Source of the DNA: Granulicella tundricola MP5ACTX9
Lineage (GTDB): Bacteria; Acidobacteriota; Terriglobia; Terriglobales; Acidobacteriaceae
Assembly: GCF_000178975.2 (NCBI RefSeq)
Contig: NC_015064.1
Location: 806,001-870,000, forward strand
Direction: 5' to 3'
Length of the DNA: 64,000 nt
A program made the position numbers and the translations under genes. This document shows positions 15,495 to 24,636 of this stretch, piece by piece (positions within the stretch are counted from its first letter, which is position 1; each line of letters begins with the position of its first letter). The notes beneath the pieces were generated by a model that searched no databases, was not told where the DNA came from, and saw only the letters and a list, made by a program, of their open reading frames with translations.

Positions 15495-16682
15495 TTACTT
15501 CGCGGCCTTCTTGGCTACGGTCTTCTTGGCTGCTGCCTTCTTGGCGACAGTCTTCTTGGCCGGTGCCTTCTTGGCTACGGTCTTCTTGGCCGGTGCTGCT
15601 ACCTTCTTGGCTACAGCCTTCTTTGCTACGGCCTTCTTCGCGACAGCCTTCTTCGCTACGGTCTTCTTTGCTGCTACTTTCTTGGTTGCCAAGGTGATAC
15701 CTCTCGTGATGGATTTTTTGCTGCTGGTGCTCTTGTTGCCGGCAACCTTTTTAGTTGCTGCCTTGCTGCCGCGTAAAGCACTCAACTTCTTCGCGGCAGA
15801 TGCTGTGAGCGAGGAGGAAGCGCCCTTTTTAGCTGGCGTCTTCTTTGCCGGTGCCTTCTTTGCGGGCACGGTCTTCTTCGCTGGAATCTTTTTGGCTGGG
15901 ATCTTCTTAGCAGGGATCTTCTTTGCCGGAACTTTCTTTGCCGGGATCTTCTTTGCGGGGGCTTTCTTTGCTGGCATCTTTTTTGCAGGTACTTTCTTGG
16001 CCGGAGCGGCCTTTGTGGCTACCGCTTTCTTGGCGGGTGAAGCGGCCTTCTTAGCGACCGTCTTTTTGGCTGGGGTGGACTTCTTTGCAGGAACCGTTTT
16101 CTTTGCAGGAACAGACTTCTTTGCCGGAACCGTTTTCTTGGCCGGAGCCGACTTCTTCGCTGGTGCAGATTTCTTGGCTGGAGCCGTCTTCTTTGCGGGC
16201 TGACGTTTGAGGTTCGACAGAACAGCGCTGAGCGGTACCTCCGCCTCATTCGCTTTGGGGAGCTTGGACTCCTGCGAGGGTGGATCGTATGGGGCTACCG
16301 GGGTGCTGGCCTTGCCGCGGATCACTGCATCTTCCGAGTGAGTGTTGTGGCGGGAGTGCGGAGTGTCGTCCTCGTCTTCGTCCAGTCCAGCCTCATCCTC
16401 TTCTTCGTCTTCAGCCGCGTCCTCGTCGTCGAGATCGTCTTCATCCTCTTCGTCGTCGTCCTCGTCGAGATCGATGTCGGCGGCTACGACGCTATTGCTG
16501 GTGAGGTCGTCATCGTCGGAGTTGACGGAGACCTCTTCTTCTTCCTCGTCATCCTCATCGTCGTTGATGTCATCGTCCTCATCTTCGATTGCGCTCTTGG
16601 CGGATGGGGTAAGGTCTTCGTCGTGGCCGGCTGCGTGCTGCTTGAGTACGTCTTCGATTTCGGTGTTGTGCTTCATCGTCAT
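15495..16682 (-). CDS. Histone H1-like protein: acidic N-terminal half, PAKK-repeat C-terminal half
   Basis: A 395-residue, fully low-complexity protein. Residues of about 20-115 are an Asp/Glu-rich tract (runs such as DEDDDINDDEDDEEEEE). Residues of about 160-395 are Lys/Ala/Pro repeats with units of five or six residues (xPAKK, TVPAKK, then TVAKKA), like eukaryotic H1 tails and bacterial HupB/AlgP-type tails. The basic half should bind DNA or RNA; the acidic half may fold back on it or bind partners. No folded domain is seen. ATG 16682 or 16676 could be the start, the latter better spaced from AGGGG. Confidence 0.82.
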   Translation of the reverse strand: MTMKHNTEIEDVLKQHAAGHDEDLTPSAKSAIEDEDDDINDDEDDEEEEEVSVNSDDDDLTSNSVVAADIDLDEDDDEEDEDDLDDEDAAEDEEEDEAGLDEDEDDTPHSRHNTHSEDAVIRGKASTPVAPYDPPSQESKLPKANEAEVPLSAVLSNLKRQPAKKTAPAKKSAPAKKSAPAKKTVPAKKSVPAKKTVPAKKSTPAKKTVAKKAASPAKKAVATKAAPAKKVPAKKMPAKKAPAKKIPAKKVPAKKIPAKKIPAKKIPAKKTVPAKKAPAKKTPAKKGASSSLTASAAKKLSALRGSKAATKKVAGNKSTSSKKSITRGITLATKKVAAKKTVAKKAVAKKAVAKKAVAKKVAAPAKKTVAKKAPAKKTVAKKAAAKKTVAKKAAK

Positions 16683-16847
16683 AATCCCCTGGTCAGTCTG
16701 CTCTACTCTTCACCCAACAAACAACAAACGGAAGACGTCGAACTCAGCTTCATCCGCCTGCAAACTATATGATGCCGCGGCACGAATGATAGCAACAGGA
16801 TGCATCCATGCGCCAACGAAGGCAAGTGTTCTTTTTATAAGAGAAGC

Positions 16848-18758
16848 TCATCGGCCAGCCTTATGTTTCCCCTTTGCGGATTTGGGAGCGGCCGCGGCGT
16901 GAGAAGCATGACCTGAAGAGTGAGATGCGGAATGCGAAGAAGCCTTTGCGGAGGCTGCATGACCACCGCGCGATGAGGCTTTGCCACTGGATGCGCGTCC
17001 GCCGCGTCCTCTGCCCTTGCTGCCGCCTCTGCCACCACGTCCACGTCCGCGTGAGCGTCCTGAAGAGCCGAGACGGATGGGCTCCGCGACATAAATCGTG
17101 CGGCCCGCGCGAGCGCCTGAGCTGGCGATGTTGTTCCAGCTCCTCAGCTCTTCCACCGAGACGTTGAACTGGTCGGCCACTGTGACGAGCGTGTCTCCAC
17201 GGCGCAGGGTGTAGCGCTGTGGGCGTGCAGCGGCGGTAACGGTCTGCACGGGTACGACGAGCTCATCGCCAGTGGACATGGGGTCCTGGGCGGTGATGCT
17301 GTTGGTCTCGGCTATGTCGGCTGTGCGCGCGTGCAGGGCGGTGGCGATGGTGTCCAATGTCTCGCCGGCCTTGACGATGTGGAAGCGCCAGCTTGCGCGG
17401 CGATCTTCCGGGATGTCCTTCAGGCGATCGTTGTAGAGGGTCTTGGTGCCGGGCGGAAGGTGGAGGTCGAAGCTGGTATCGCGCGGGGTGGCGAGACGGA
17501 GCAGCGCGGGGTTGAGCGCGACGATCTCCGGCACGGTGCTGCCGGTGACGTCGGCGACGAGGTGCATGTCGATGCTGTAGCTGGTGGAGACGGTGTCGTA
17601 GATGACGGCGGGGCTGGGCACGAGCTTGTCCAGCCCGTAGCGTTCAGGATTCTTCGCCATGATGATGGCGGCGAGAATCTGCGGCACGTAGGCGCGGGTC
17701 TGAGCCGGCATCAGGCCCAGGCGATAGAGTGCCCAGTAGTCCGCATAGCCGGTGCGCTGAACGTCACGCTGGATGTTGCCCGGGCCCCAGTTGTAGGAGG
17801 CCATGGCGAGGTACCAGTCGCCGAACTGGTTGTAGAGCGCCTTGATGTAGCGGGCATAGGCGCGGGAGGATTTTTCAGGGTCGAAGCGGTAGTCGAAGTA
17901 GCCGTTGCGGGTGAGGCCGTACTCGGTTCCTGTTGAGGCCATGAACTGCCACATGCCGCCGGCGCCGGAGTGGGCGTTGACGACCTGCGGCTGGAAGCCG
18001 GACTCCGCCACGGCGAGGTAGATGAGGTCCTGGGGTACGCCCTCTTCCTTGAGAACGTTCTGGATGAGGCCACGGTACTTGCCGACGCGCTGCAGCGACG
18101 CCGCCATGTGGGCACGGAAGCTGTTGGAGGTGGAGAAGACGCCGATGTAACCAGCGACCTGGTCGTTGATGACGAGCGGAAGGTCGGACGTGACGTTCAA
18201 CTCATTCTTCAAGCGCGCGACGAGTTCCGGGTTGGCGGCAAAGGTGATGTCTTCCGCGGCGTCGAGGGGTGCGACGTCCAGCTTGGGGGAGAAACCGTTG
18301 CCCTGCTTCAGCGCGGCCATTTCGAGTGAGTTGATGGCGTCGAGCAGGCGATTGAACTCATCGGCCACGGGGGATTCGGTCTTGAGATCGAGGCCGCTCG
18401 AGAGCATCGTGTCGATGGCGAAATCGAAGTCCATGCGCGCAGCATCCAGGCGGTTGTTGCGATAGTTGGCGACGCCGGAGTTGTAACTGGACTCCGCCTG
18501 CTTGATGATCTGGTCTGCCTTGGGGCTGCCGGTCTGGACGGGCTGCTGCGCGGCGGATGTGCTGTTGGGCGCGGCGGCGGCCTGAGCGGTTCCGGCAGGC
18601 GTCTGCTTACCGTTGGTGGGCGCGGTAGCCATGGGCGAGATGCTGCCTGGCGCGGTGGTGTCCAGGGTCGGCGGATCGCCAGGGCAGCCGGCGAGCAGCA
18701 GCAGGGGCGCACACAATAAGGCGAGCAGCGCGCGGTGTGCAGAGAGCTTCGAGGTCAT
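16848..18758 (-). CDS. MltD-like lipoprotein lytic transglycosylase with two LysM domains and an RGG tail
   Basis: A 636-residue lipoprotein: signal peptide with lipobox LLAGC (Cys25), a Pro/Ala/Thr-rich linker, an SLT domain with catalytic Glu252 in AVAESGFQPQVVN and GGMWQFMASTGTEYGL, then two LysM domains (about 459-502 and 515-559) for peptidoglycan binding. The last 70 residues are an unusual Arg/Gly-rich (RGRGRGGRGG) then Ser/His/Ala-rich tail. The start at 18758 is chosen for its signal peptide; an upstream frame to 18875 would bury it. The enzyme cuts glycan strands in the periplasm. The role of the basic tail is unknown. Confidence 0.9.
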   Translation of the reverse strand: MTSKLSAHRALLALLCAPLLLLAGCPGDPPTLDTTAPGSISPMATAPTNGKQTPAGTAQAAAAPNSTSAAQQPVQTGSPKADQIIKQAESSYNSGVANYRNNRLDAARMDFDFAIDTMLSSGLDLKTESPVADEFNRLLDAINSLEMAALKQGNGFSPKLDVAPLDAAEDITFAANPELVARLKNELNVTSDLPLVINDQVAGYIGVFSTSNSFRAHMAASLQRVGKYRGLIQNVLKEEGVPQDLIYLAVAESGFQPQVVNAHSGAGGMWQFMASTGTEYGLTRNGYFDYRFDPEKSSRAYARYIKALYNQFGDWYLAMASYNWGPGNIQRDVQRTGYADYWALYRLGLMPAQTRAYVPQILAAIIMAKNPERYGLDKLVPSPAVIYDTVSTSYSIDMHLVADVTGSTVPEIVALNPALLRLATPRDTSFDLHLPPGTKTLYNDRLKDIPEDRRASWRFHIVKAGETLDTIATALHARTADIAETNSITAQDPMSTGDELVVPVQTVTAAARPQRYTLRRGDTLVTVADQFNVSVEELRSWNNIASSGARAGRTIYVAEPIRLGSSGRSRGRGRGGRGGSKGRGRGGRASSGKASSRGGHAASAKASSHSASHSSGHASHAAAAPKSAKGKHKAGR

Positions 18759-18960
18759 GAGGGCTCGTGGAGTACGAACTTCCGAAGTACGTTCAGGGCT
18801 GGTCAGATCGGTCGATTCAGGCACACCTGATTGTAAGACGGATAGGCGTGCGTGGCGGTTTGTCGAACGAGGCAATTACGCATGGTCCGTACCTGCGGGG
18901 ATGCGCTGAAACAGGCGCTCTGAGTGGTAGCATCGACTTTGAGGCTGTTAAAGCAACCGC

Positions 18961-20763
18961 ATGGATCTGGCTCACATACGCAACTTCGCGATCATCGCGC
19001 ACATCGACCACGGCAAGAGCACGCTGTCCGACCGCCTGCTGGAGATCACCGGCTCACTCACCTCGCGTGAGATGCAGGCGCAGGTTCTGGACGCCATGGA
19101 CCTGGAACGGGAACGCGGCATCACCATCAAGGCCCACACCGTCCGCATGAACTACACGGCGGAGAACGGCGAGACGTATCAACTCAACCTGATCGATACG
19201 CCGGGACACGTGGACTTCAGCTATGAGGTCTCGCGCTCGCTGGCCTCATGCGAAGGCGCGCTGCTGGTTGTCGATGCGTCGCAGGGTGTCGAAGCGCAGA
19301 CGCTTGCGAACGCGTATCTCGCGGTTTCAAACGGGCTCGAGATTATTCCCATCATCAACAAGATCGATCTGCCTTCGGCCGACATTGAGCGGACGAAGGA
19401 GATGATCGAGAAGTCCGTGGGTCTGCCTGCGGATGATGCTGTTGCAGTCAGTGCGAAGACGGGGCTGAACGTTGCGGCAATTCTGGAGGCTGTCGTACAC
19501 CGCCTGCCACCGCCGCTGGGCGATCCGGATGCGCCGCTGCAGGCGTTGATTTTCGACTCGTGGTTCGACGCGTATCGCGGTGTGATCGTGCTGGCGCGCA
19601 TCATCAACGGCAAGCTGCGCAAGGGCATGAAGATCAAGATCATGTCCAACGGACGGCAGTTCGACGTGGAGAGCATGGGCGTGATGACGCCGAAGCCCGT
19701 GGCGCTGGATGAACTCTCAGCCGGTGAGGTCGGATTCTTTGTTGCCACGATTAAGAACGTGGCCGACACCAAGGTTGGCGACACCATCACGGAGGTCGAC
19801 CGCCCCTGTGCCGAGGCGCTGCCGGGCTTTGAAGATATCAAGAGCATGGTGTTCGCCGGACTGTACACGGTGGACTCCCACGAACACGCGATGCTGCGCG
19901 ATGCGCTTGAAAAGCTGCGGCTGAACGATGCGTCGTTCTCGTTTGAGCCGGAGAGTTCCGTGGCGCTGGGCTTCGGCTTCCGCTGCGGCTTCCTTGGGCT
20001 GCTGCACCTGGAGATCATCCAGGAGCGGCTGGAGCGTGAGTACGATCTGGACCTGATCACGACGGCTCCGGGCGTGCGCTACAAGATCACGCTGACCGAC
20101 GGCAAGGTGCTGGAGGTCGATAATCCCTCTCGCTGGCCTGATCCGACGGAGATCGAGCAGATTGAAGAGCCGGTGATCATCGCGAAGATCCTGACGAATG
20201 AGGAGTATGTCGGCGGGATTCTGAAGCTGGTCGAAGATAAGCGTGGACGTCAGCAGAACATGGAGTACGTCTCAGACACGCGCGTGCTGATCACGTATGA
20301 GCTGCCGCTGAACGAGATCGTGCTGGACTTCTACGATCGTCTGAAGACGGTGTCGCGTGGCTATGCGTCGCTGGACTATCAGTTGGCCGGAAGCTGGGTC
20401 TCGCCGATGGTGAAGATGGATATCCTGATCGGCGGCGATGCGGTGGATGCGCTTTCGATCATCATCCACAAAGACTTTGCGCAGACTCGCGGGCGTGCGC
20501 TGGTCTCGAAGATGCGGGAGTTGATCCCGCGCCAGATGTTCGAGGTGGCGATCCAGGCTGCGATCGGGTCCAAGGTCATTGCGCGTGAGACCGTTACGGC
20601 CATACGCAAGAACGTCATCGCCAAGTGCTACGGCGGCGACATCAGCCGTAAGCGCAAGCTGCTGGATAAGCAGAAGGAAGGCAAAAAGCGCATGAAGCGG
20701 ATCGGCAAGGTGGATATTCCGCAGGAGGCGTTCCTGGCGGTGCTGAAGGTCGGGGAAGACTAG
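18961..20763 (+). CDS. lepA: Elongation factor 4 (LepA)
   Basis: A 600-residue translational GTPase of the usual length. The G1 motif is [11 protein letters not shown]3 is DTPGHVDF and G4 is NKID; the C-terminal LepA domain ends with [17 protein letters not shown]. It acts on ribosomes in the cytoplasm, remobilising or helping initiation under stress. It starts with ATG 18961, divergent from the transglycosylase. A 20-bp perfect stem terminator follows 20 bases after the stop. Confidence 0.96.
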   Translation: MDLAHIRNFAIIAHIDHGKSTLSDRLLEITGSLTSREMQAQVLDAMDLERERGITIKAHTVRMNYTAENGETYQLNLIDTPGHVDFSYEVSRSLASCEGALLVVDASQGVEAQTLANAYLAVSNGLEIIPIINKIDLPSADIERTKEMIEKSVGLPADDAVAVSAKTGLNVAAILEAVVHRLPPPLGDPDAPLQALIFDSWFDAYRGVIVLARIINGKLRKGMKIKIMSNGRQFDVESMGVMTPKPVALDELSAGEVGFFVATIKNVADTKVGDTITEVDRPCAEALPGFEDIKSMVFAGLYTVDSHEHAMLRDALEKLRLNDASFSFEPESSVALGFGFRCGFLGLLHLEIIQERLEREYDLDLITTAPGVRYKITLTDGKVLEVDNPSRWPDPTEIEQIEEPVIIAKILTNEEYVGGILKLVEDKRGRQQNMEYVSDTRVLITYELPLNEIVLDFYDRLKTVSRGYASLDYQLAGSWVSPMVKMDILIGGDAVDALSIIIHKDFAQTRGRALVSKMRELIPRQMFEVAIQAAIGSKVIARETVTAIRKNVIAKCYGGDISRKRKLLDKQKEGKKRMKRIGKVDIPQEAFLAVLKVGED

Positions 20764-20783
20764 ACCGCGTACGCTGCAGGACA

Positions 20784-20828
20784 AAAGGAAATGGGCTGGA
20801 CACCTTGAGTGTCCAGCCCATTTCCTTT
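20784..20828. terminator. Bidirectional terminator between lepA and the OmpH-like gene
   Basis: A perfect 20-bp stem (AAAGGAAATGGGCTGGACAC, with its complement at 20809-20828) closes a 5-base loop CTTGA. A and T ends on both sides allow termination for lepA and for the convergent OmpH gene, which ends at 20842. Confidence 0.88.
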
Positions 20829-20841
20829 GCTACTGATTAGG

Positions 20842-21495
20842 TTACTTGGTTGCGGGACGCGGAGCAGCGGGACGGGCTGCAGCAGGACGCGGAGCGGAAG
20901 GAGCCTGCGGCGCGGGAGCGGCGATACCGGACTGCTTGTTGTAGGCATCGACGACAGCCTGCGAGACGTCCGTGGACGGAAGCGCCCAGAGAACGTTCGA
21001 GGACTGGCTGGAGACGTCGAGCAGGATGGTGTAGCCATTGCTCTGCGCGTAGGTCTTCATGGTCACGGCAAGCTTCTGCGCAACCTTGCCGAGAGCTTCC
21101 TGCAGATCCGTGTTGTAGGAGGTCTGAGCGTCCTCAGCATCGCGGTTCAGCGCCTTCTCTTTGGTGTCGATGGCACGCAGACGGCTGGTGCGCTCTTCAT
21201 CGGAGAGGGTTGCGGGTGCGCTCTGCAGACCCTTCTTGAGGGTCTCGACTTCAGCAGCCTGGGCCTCGATCTGGGTCTTCTTGGGCTCGAACTTCTTCTG
21301 GGTGGCGATGGTGACGGTCTGGCCTTCGTTGGAGGCGAGGACGACCTGCTCAAAGTTGACGAGGGCGATCTTGGCGTCGGTGGCTGCGGGAGCGACGGCG
21401 GCAGGAGCGGCTGCGGGAGCAGCCTGGGCATAGACGGCGGGGACGGTGGCGAGGCTTGCGCCGAGCGCGGCGAGGAGGGTGAGATTGCGGTTCAT
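20842..21495 (-). CDS. OmpH/Skp-like periplasmic chaperone
   Basis: A 217-residue protein with a signal peptide (MNRNLTLLAALGASLATVPAVYAQ), a strand segment KIALVNFEQVVLASNEGQ, and a long helical hairpin rich in Lys/Glu/Gln (about 70-160), the Skp fold. Skp holds unfolded outer-membrane proteins in the periplasm. The mature N-terminus and the end are Ala/Pro-rich (AAPAAAPAAVAP; APRPAAARPAAPRPATK), longer than in E. coli Skp. It is not next to bamA here. Confidence 0.88.
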   Translation of the reverse strand: MNRNLTLLAALGASLATVPAVYAQAAPAAAPAAVAPAATDAKIALVNFEQVVLASNEGQTVTIATQKKFEPKKTQIEAQAAEVETLKKGLQSAPATLSDEERTSRLRAIDTKEKALNRDAEDAQTSYNTDLQEALGKVAQKLAVTMKTYAQSNGYTILLDVSSQSSNVLWALPSTDVSQAVVDAYNKQSGIAAPAPQAPSAPRPAAARPAAPRPATK

Positions 21496-22971
21496 GCTGA
21501 TTGTCGTGCTCCTTAGGAGTTTGAAGTGCAGAGGTTAAGAGTTACAAAGTGTGGAATTTCATGGAATAGGTGGGATTTGGACCAAGCATGGATTCGATTC
21601 CCGAAGGCGTTGCGTTGCCGTTTTCCGGCTCTCGCTGAAGCCTGCCTCTCGGTCCGTTGGGTCCTGCTTACATCGAGCCACATCCTTGGACGCGGGACAT
21701 TATGTTCTGTACCTCCGCCGCCTGCTGTGGTCCGGCATCCTGCTTTGCCTTTTGATCCGGTTTATCTCCTGCTTGGTCCTTGCCTCGGAAGGGAAGAGGC
21801 AGGCGCACAGGGACTCGCCAGAATCTGCCTGAATTATAGGTGTGGCGTTTGGGCGGGTCAAACTGCGTGAGCCTTGGGATACCGGGTTTGGAGGGCTGAC
21901 AAGGAAGCCATGCGGGGTGCGGTCTACAGAATTCTGGAGGCATCCGGCTTCGGAATTCTGAATTTTGCGAGGCGCGGACGCTGCGATTGCGACTTTTGTG
22001 GGATATCAGGGCAGTTCTGCTTTGGCACGGAGATTGCAACCTGTAATTGCGTGCAGCGACATGGATCCTTACGGTCGCGCACAAGGTACAGCCGACGTTC
22101 CGAGAATGAGCTCACCCACTGTAGGTGCAGCTTGCCGGACGCGGTTCCGGCGCTACTGTGCAAGCGGTGCGACGATTCTCGGAGGCCAGTGACTGGCCAA
22201 TGCGGATAGGGAAAAGGGGCCATCCTGCGGGGAGTGGGATGGCCGTGCCACCTCCGCCAGATGTTGACTCATCCACGATTTCGCCCTGTTCTCCACAAGA
22301 GCGCGTTCGACCCCTCAAAAAAGTTTATTGCCATGCAGCCGATTTGGGCGTAATCTGATGCTGGCCTGAGAAGAGCCGTGGGTGTTGAACGCTGGGATGG
22401 CGTTCCTGCCGAAATCAGGCGAGAGCCTGTAAGGCAAACATACAATTCAGGGTTGGTCCTGATCTTGATTGGGCCAGATGAATCCAGATGGGATTCTGAC
22501 CCGGAATGTAGCCAGACTTTTAGCGTTGAAGGACGCGAAACCAGAGATTCAGGTGATTCTTCTCGAGCCTGCTCCTATTGATGTTTTGGCGCTGAACAGC
22601 GAAGGGTTTGCGGGACAGATTTGAGCCAAGTTTGCATTGACTCACAGCAGACCGACAAAAACGGGGAGCATCTCGCGGTCCGGTCAAAAGCATTCCGGAT
22701 TGCACTTGACGAAGTTGGACGTTGAACACTAGAAAGACGTTGGAACGTCGCAGGCGAAGCTGGCCGGCATTCTTGAATGACCACCACGATCGAGACCAGA
22801 GAGAGAAAACCGAGGATTCAAGCGTCGCAGACCGAGACAGGTGTGCGTGCGGATTGGGTTTCCGGGTTCTCAAACTTACTTTGGCAACTCTCGGAAGAGC
22901 ACGCGGCGCGACGACCTTAGCACGGCCAGGATCCTGATGGCTCCGATCATCAGGCAAGGGGAAGCAGAAGC
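21496..22971. other. 1.5 kb without a convincing gene (possible long leader, ncRNA or decayed DNA)
   Basis: Between the divergent OmpH gene and the disordered-receiver gene, no frame over 60 codons has normal codon use or a recognisable product on either strand. GC content looks lower than in neighbouring coding DNA. A CCATCC...GGGATGG hairpin lies near 22221-22242 and two AGAATTCTG/GAATTCTGAA palindromes at about 21929-21964. I searched by eye for RNase P RNA, tmRNA and SRP RNA signatures and did not see them. One 48-codon frame is listed separately. Confidence 0.45.
22478..22624 (+). other. Possible 48-residue small ORF or gene remnant
   Basis: The frame starts MNPDGILTRNVARLLALKD and ends in LALNSEGFAGQI; its composition looks more protein-like than other frames of the surrounding 1.5 kb. 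No Shine-Dalgarno is seen and an in-frame stop lies 12 bases upstream. It may be a decayed fragment or chance. Confidence 0.2.
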
Positions 22972-24225
22972 ATGAGTGCAGAGCAGAACGTAGTAGATGC
23001 GCCGACCGAGCAGCGGGCGGGGCACGATTCCGGTGACAACTCCGGTGACAACGGTGGGCAGCAGTACGAGATGGACGAGAACGGCCAGCGCGTTCCCCAC
23101 GGCATGGGCCAGTCCAAGAGCAGCCGTCGCCGGCGCCGCAAGCGGAAGGGCAAAGGCCCTGAGGCTGGAGGCGCGGAAGGCTCCGAGCAGGGTAGCGGGG
23201 ATAGCGGATCGAACGGCGAAGCCGGTGTGATTGCCTCTGTGCAGGCTGGTGCCGCGGCTCCTGCCGCACCCCAGAATGGCGGCCAGAACAATGGGCGAAG
23301 CTTCCAGCAGAACCGTGGATTTCAGAATAACGGCGGCCAGAACAATGGCGGCCCGGCAGGCCAGGGCGCGGCTCCCGGCGGCACCAAGCGCTGGAAGAAG
23401 AAGTTCCGCGACCGCGGTCCTCGTCAGGAGAACCCCGGCAACCAGCAGAGCGCTGGCGGCGGCGGTGGTTTCAGCCAGAATAACGGCGGCGGCTTCAGTC
23501 AGAACAATGGCGGTGGCGGTGGATTCCGTGATCGCGATACGCATCAGCCAGGGAACAACGTGGGCGGCGGCGGCTTCAAGCGCAAGGGAGGCTTCGGCGG
23601 TTCGGGCGGCGGCGGCAAGCAGCAGCAGCGTGGCCCCCGCAGCTTCGTCGGTCCAATGGACCACAGCTACCGCGCCGTGAACGGCAACTTCACAGAGACT
23701 CCGCCCTCGACGATCGAGCCGCATGGCAGCTTTGGCGGACACGCTCCGCGCCGCGGCTACCAGGGCGATTCGCAGCCCATCGACTACTCCCAGGGCCGCA
23801 CGATTCCGATTCCGGATGACGCGCCGACGCACATCTACTTCTTCATTGAGGACCTGTTCTTCATCGCGAAGATCCAGGAGACGGCGCGCAAGCTCGGCGT
23901 CAAGGTTGCGTTCGTCAAGAACGATAAGGAGTCGCTTGCGACTGTGACGGCCGCCCATGAAGACGAGCGTCAGAGCCTGATCGTATTCGACCTGAATAAC
24001 GCCAACGCAAAGCCGCTGACGCTGATTCCGAAGCTGAAGACGAAGCTGAAGAAGACGGTGTCGATCATCGGCTTCCTCTCGCACCTGCAGGGCGACCTGA
24101 AGGCGAAGGCTGTCGAGGCGGGTTGCAATACGGTCATGCCGCGCGCAGCCTTCTCGCAGAACCTGCCGAACCTGCTTCGGCGGTACGGAATCGAAGAGGT
24201 TGAAGAGGCGAACTACAACCAGTAG
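22972..24225 (+). CDS. Protein with long disordered Gly/Asn/Arg-rich region and C-terminal receiver-like domain
   Basis: A 417-residue protein. Residues 1-280 are disordered: acidic start, a basic block SSRRRRRKRKGKG at about 49-62, then Gly/Asn/Gln-rich runs such as QNNGGQNNGG, GFSQNNGGGFSQNNGGG and RGP patches, resembling RNA-binding condensate-prone regions. Residues of about 282-417 form a receiver-like alpha/beta domain (IYFFIEDLFFIAKIQETARK, LIVFDLNN, VSIIGFLSHLQ, GCNTVMPRAAFSQNLP). The normal acidic pair and phosphorylation context are not convincingly kept, so it may be a pseudo-receiver. GGGGAAG lies 9 bases before the ATG. A perfect terminator follows. Function unknown. Confidence 0.8.
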   Translation: MSAEQNVVDAPTEQRAGHDSGDNSGDNGGQQYEMDENGQRVPHGMGQSKSSRRRRRKRKGKGPEAGGAEGSEQGSGDSGSNGEAGVIASVQAGAAAPAAPQNGGQNNGRSFQQNRGFQNNGGQNNGGPAGQGAAPGGTKRWKKKFRDRGPRQENPGNQQSAGGGGGFSQNNGGGFSQNNGGGGGFRDRDTHQPGNNVGGGGFKRKGGFGGSGGGGKQQQRGPRSFVGPMDHSYRAVNGNFTETPPSTIEPHGSFGGHAPRRGYQGDSQPIDYSQGRTIPIPDDAPTHIYFFIEDLFFIAKIQETARKLGVKVAFVKNDKESLATVTAAHEDERQSLIVFDLNNANAKPLTLIPKLKTKLKKTVSIIGFLSHLQGDLKAKAVEAGCNTVMPRAAFSQNLPNLLRRYGIEEVEEANYNQ

Positions 24226-24240
24226 CTTGCGGAACAAACT

Positions 24241-24276
24241 AAGAAGCGGCGAAGGATCATTCCTTCGCCGCTTCTT
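24241..24276. terminator. Terminator between the disordered-receiver gene and the HIT gene
   Basis: A perfect 16-bp stem (AAGAAGCGGCGAAGGA with its complement) closes a TCAT loop, followed by TTCTT on the right. It starts 15 bases after one stop and lies just before the end of the convergent HIT gene, so it probably works in both directions. Confidence 0.85.
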
Positions 24277-24297
24277 TCTTGCTATGAAGATATTTTT

Positions 24298-24627
24298 TTA
24301 CCCCGGAGGCCAGCCCATCGGTCTGCCGCCCAGCACATGCAGATGGACATGCTGCACGGTCTGACCGCCGTCCGGCCCAGTGTTGATGGCGATGCGATGG
24401 CCATGCGGAAGCTGCGTCTCCGCCACTCTTGCGGCTGCATGCAGCAGATGGCCGAGCAACTCAGCCGGCACCTGCGTCACGTCTGCAAAGTGCTCGCGTG
24501 GGATGACGAGGAAGTGTGTGGGTGCCTGCGGGTTGATGTCCGCGAAGGCGATCACCCGGTCATCCTCAAAGATGGGCGTGACCGGGATGGTGCCTGCGGC
24601 GATCTTGCAGAAAAGACAATCTGTCAT
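24298..24627 (-). CDS. HIT-family protein (histidine triad nucleotide-binding)
   Basis: A 109-residue HINT-type protein with CLFCKIAAGTIP at the N-terminus (possible zinc Cys) and the triad QHVHLHVLGG near the end, followed by the typical RPMGWPPG tail. Such proteins hydrolyse purine nucleotide phosphoramidates in the cytoplasm. It begins 9 bases after the stop of the M48 protease gene and is likely co-transcribed with it. Confidence 0.93.
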   Translation of the reverse strand: MTDCLFCKIAAGTIPVTPIFEDDRVIAFADINPQAPTHFLVIPREHFADVTQVPAELLGHLLHAAARVAETQLPHGHRIAINTGPDGGQTVQHVHLHVLGGRPMGWPPG

Positions 24628-24636
24628 GCTGGACTC

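Noticed and set aside
21590..21606. tRNA T-arm-like GGATTCGATTCCCG
   Set aside because: No acceptor stem, anticodon arm or CCA-compatible end could be arranged around it.
22876..24237. 453-codon minus-strand frame over the disordered-receiver gene
   Set aside because: It is a shadow of the Gly/Asn-rich sequence; the plus-strand gene has a ribosome-binding site, folded C-terminus and terminator.
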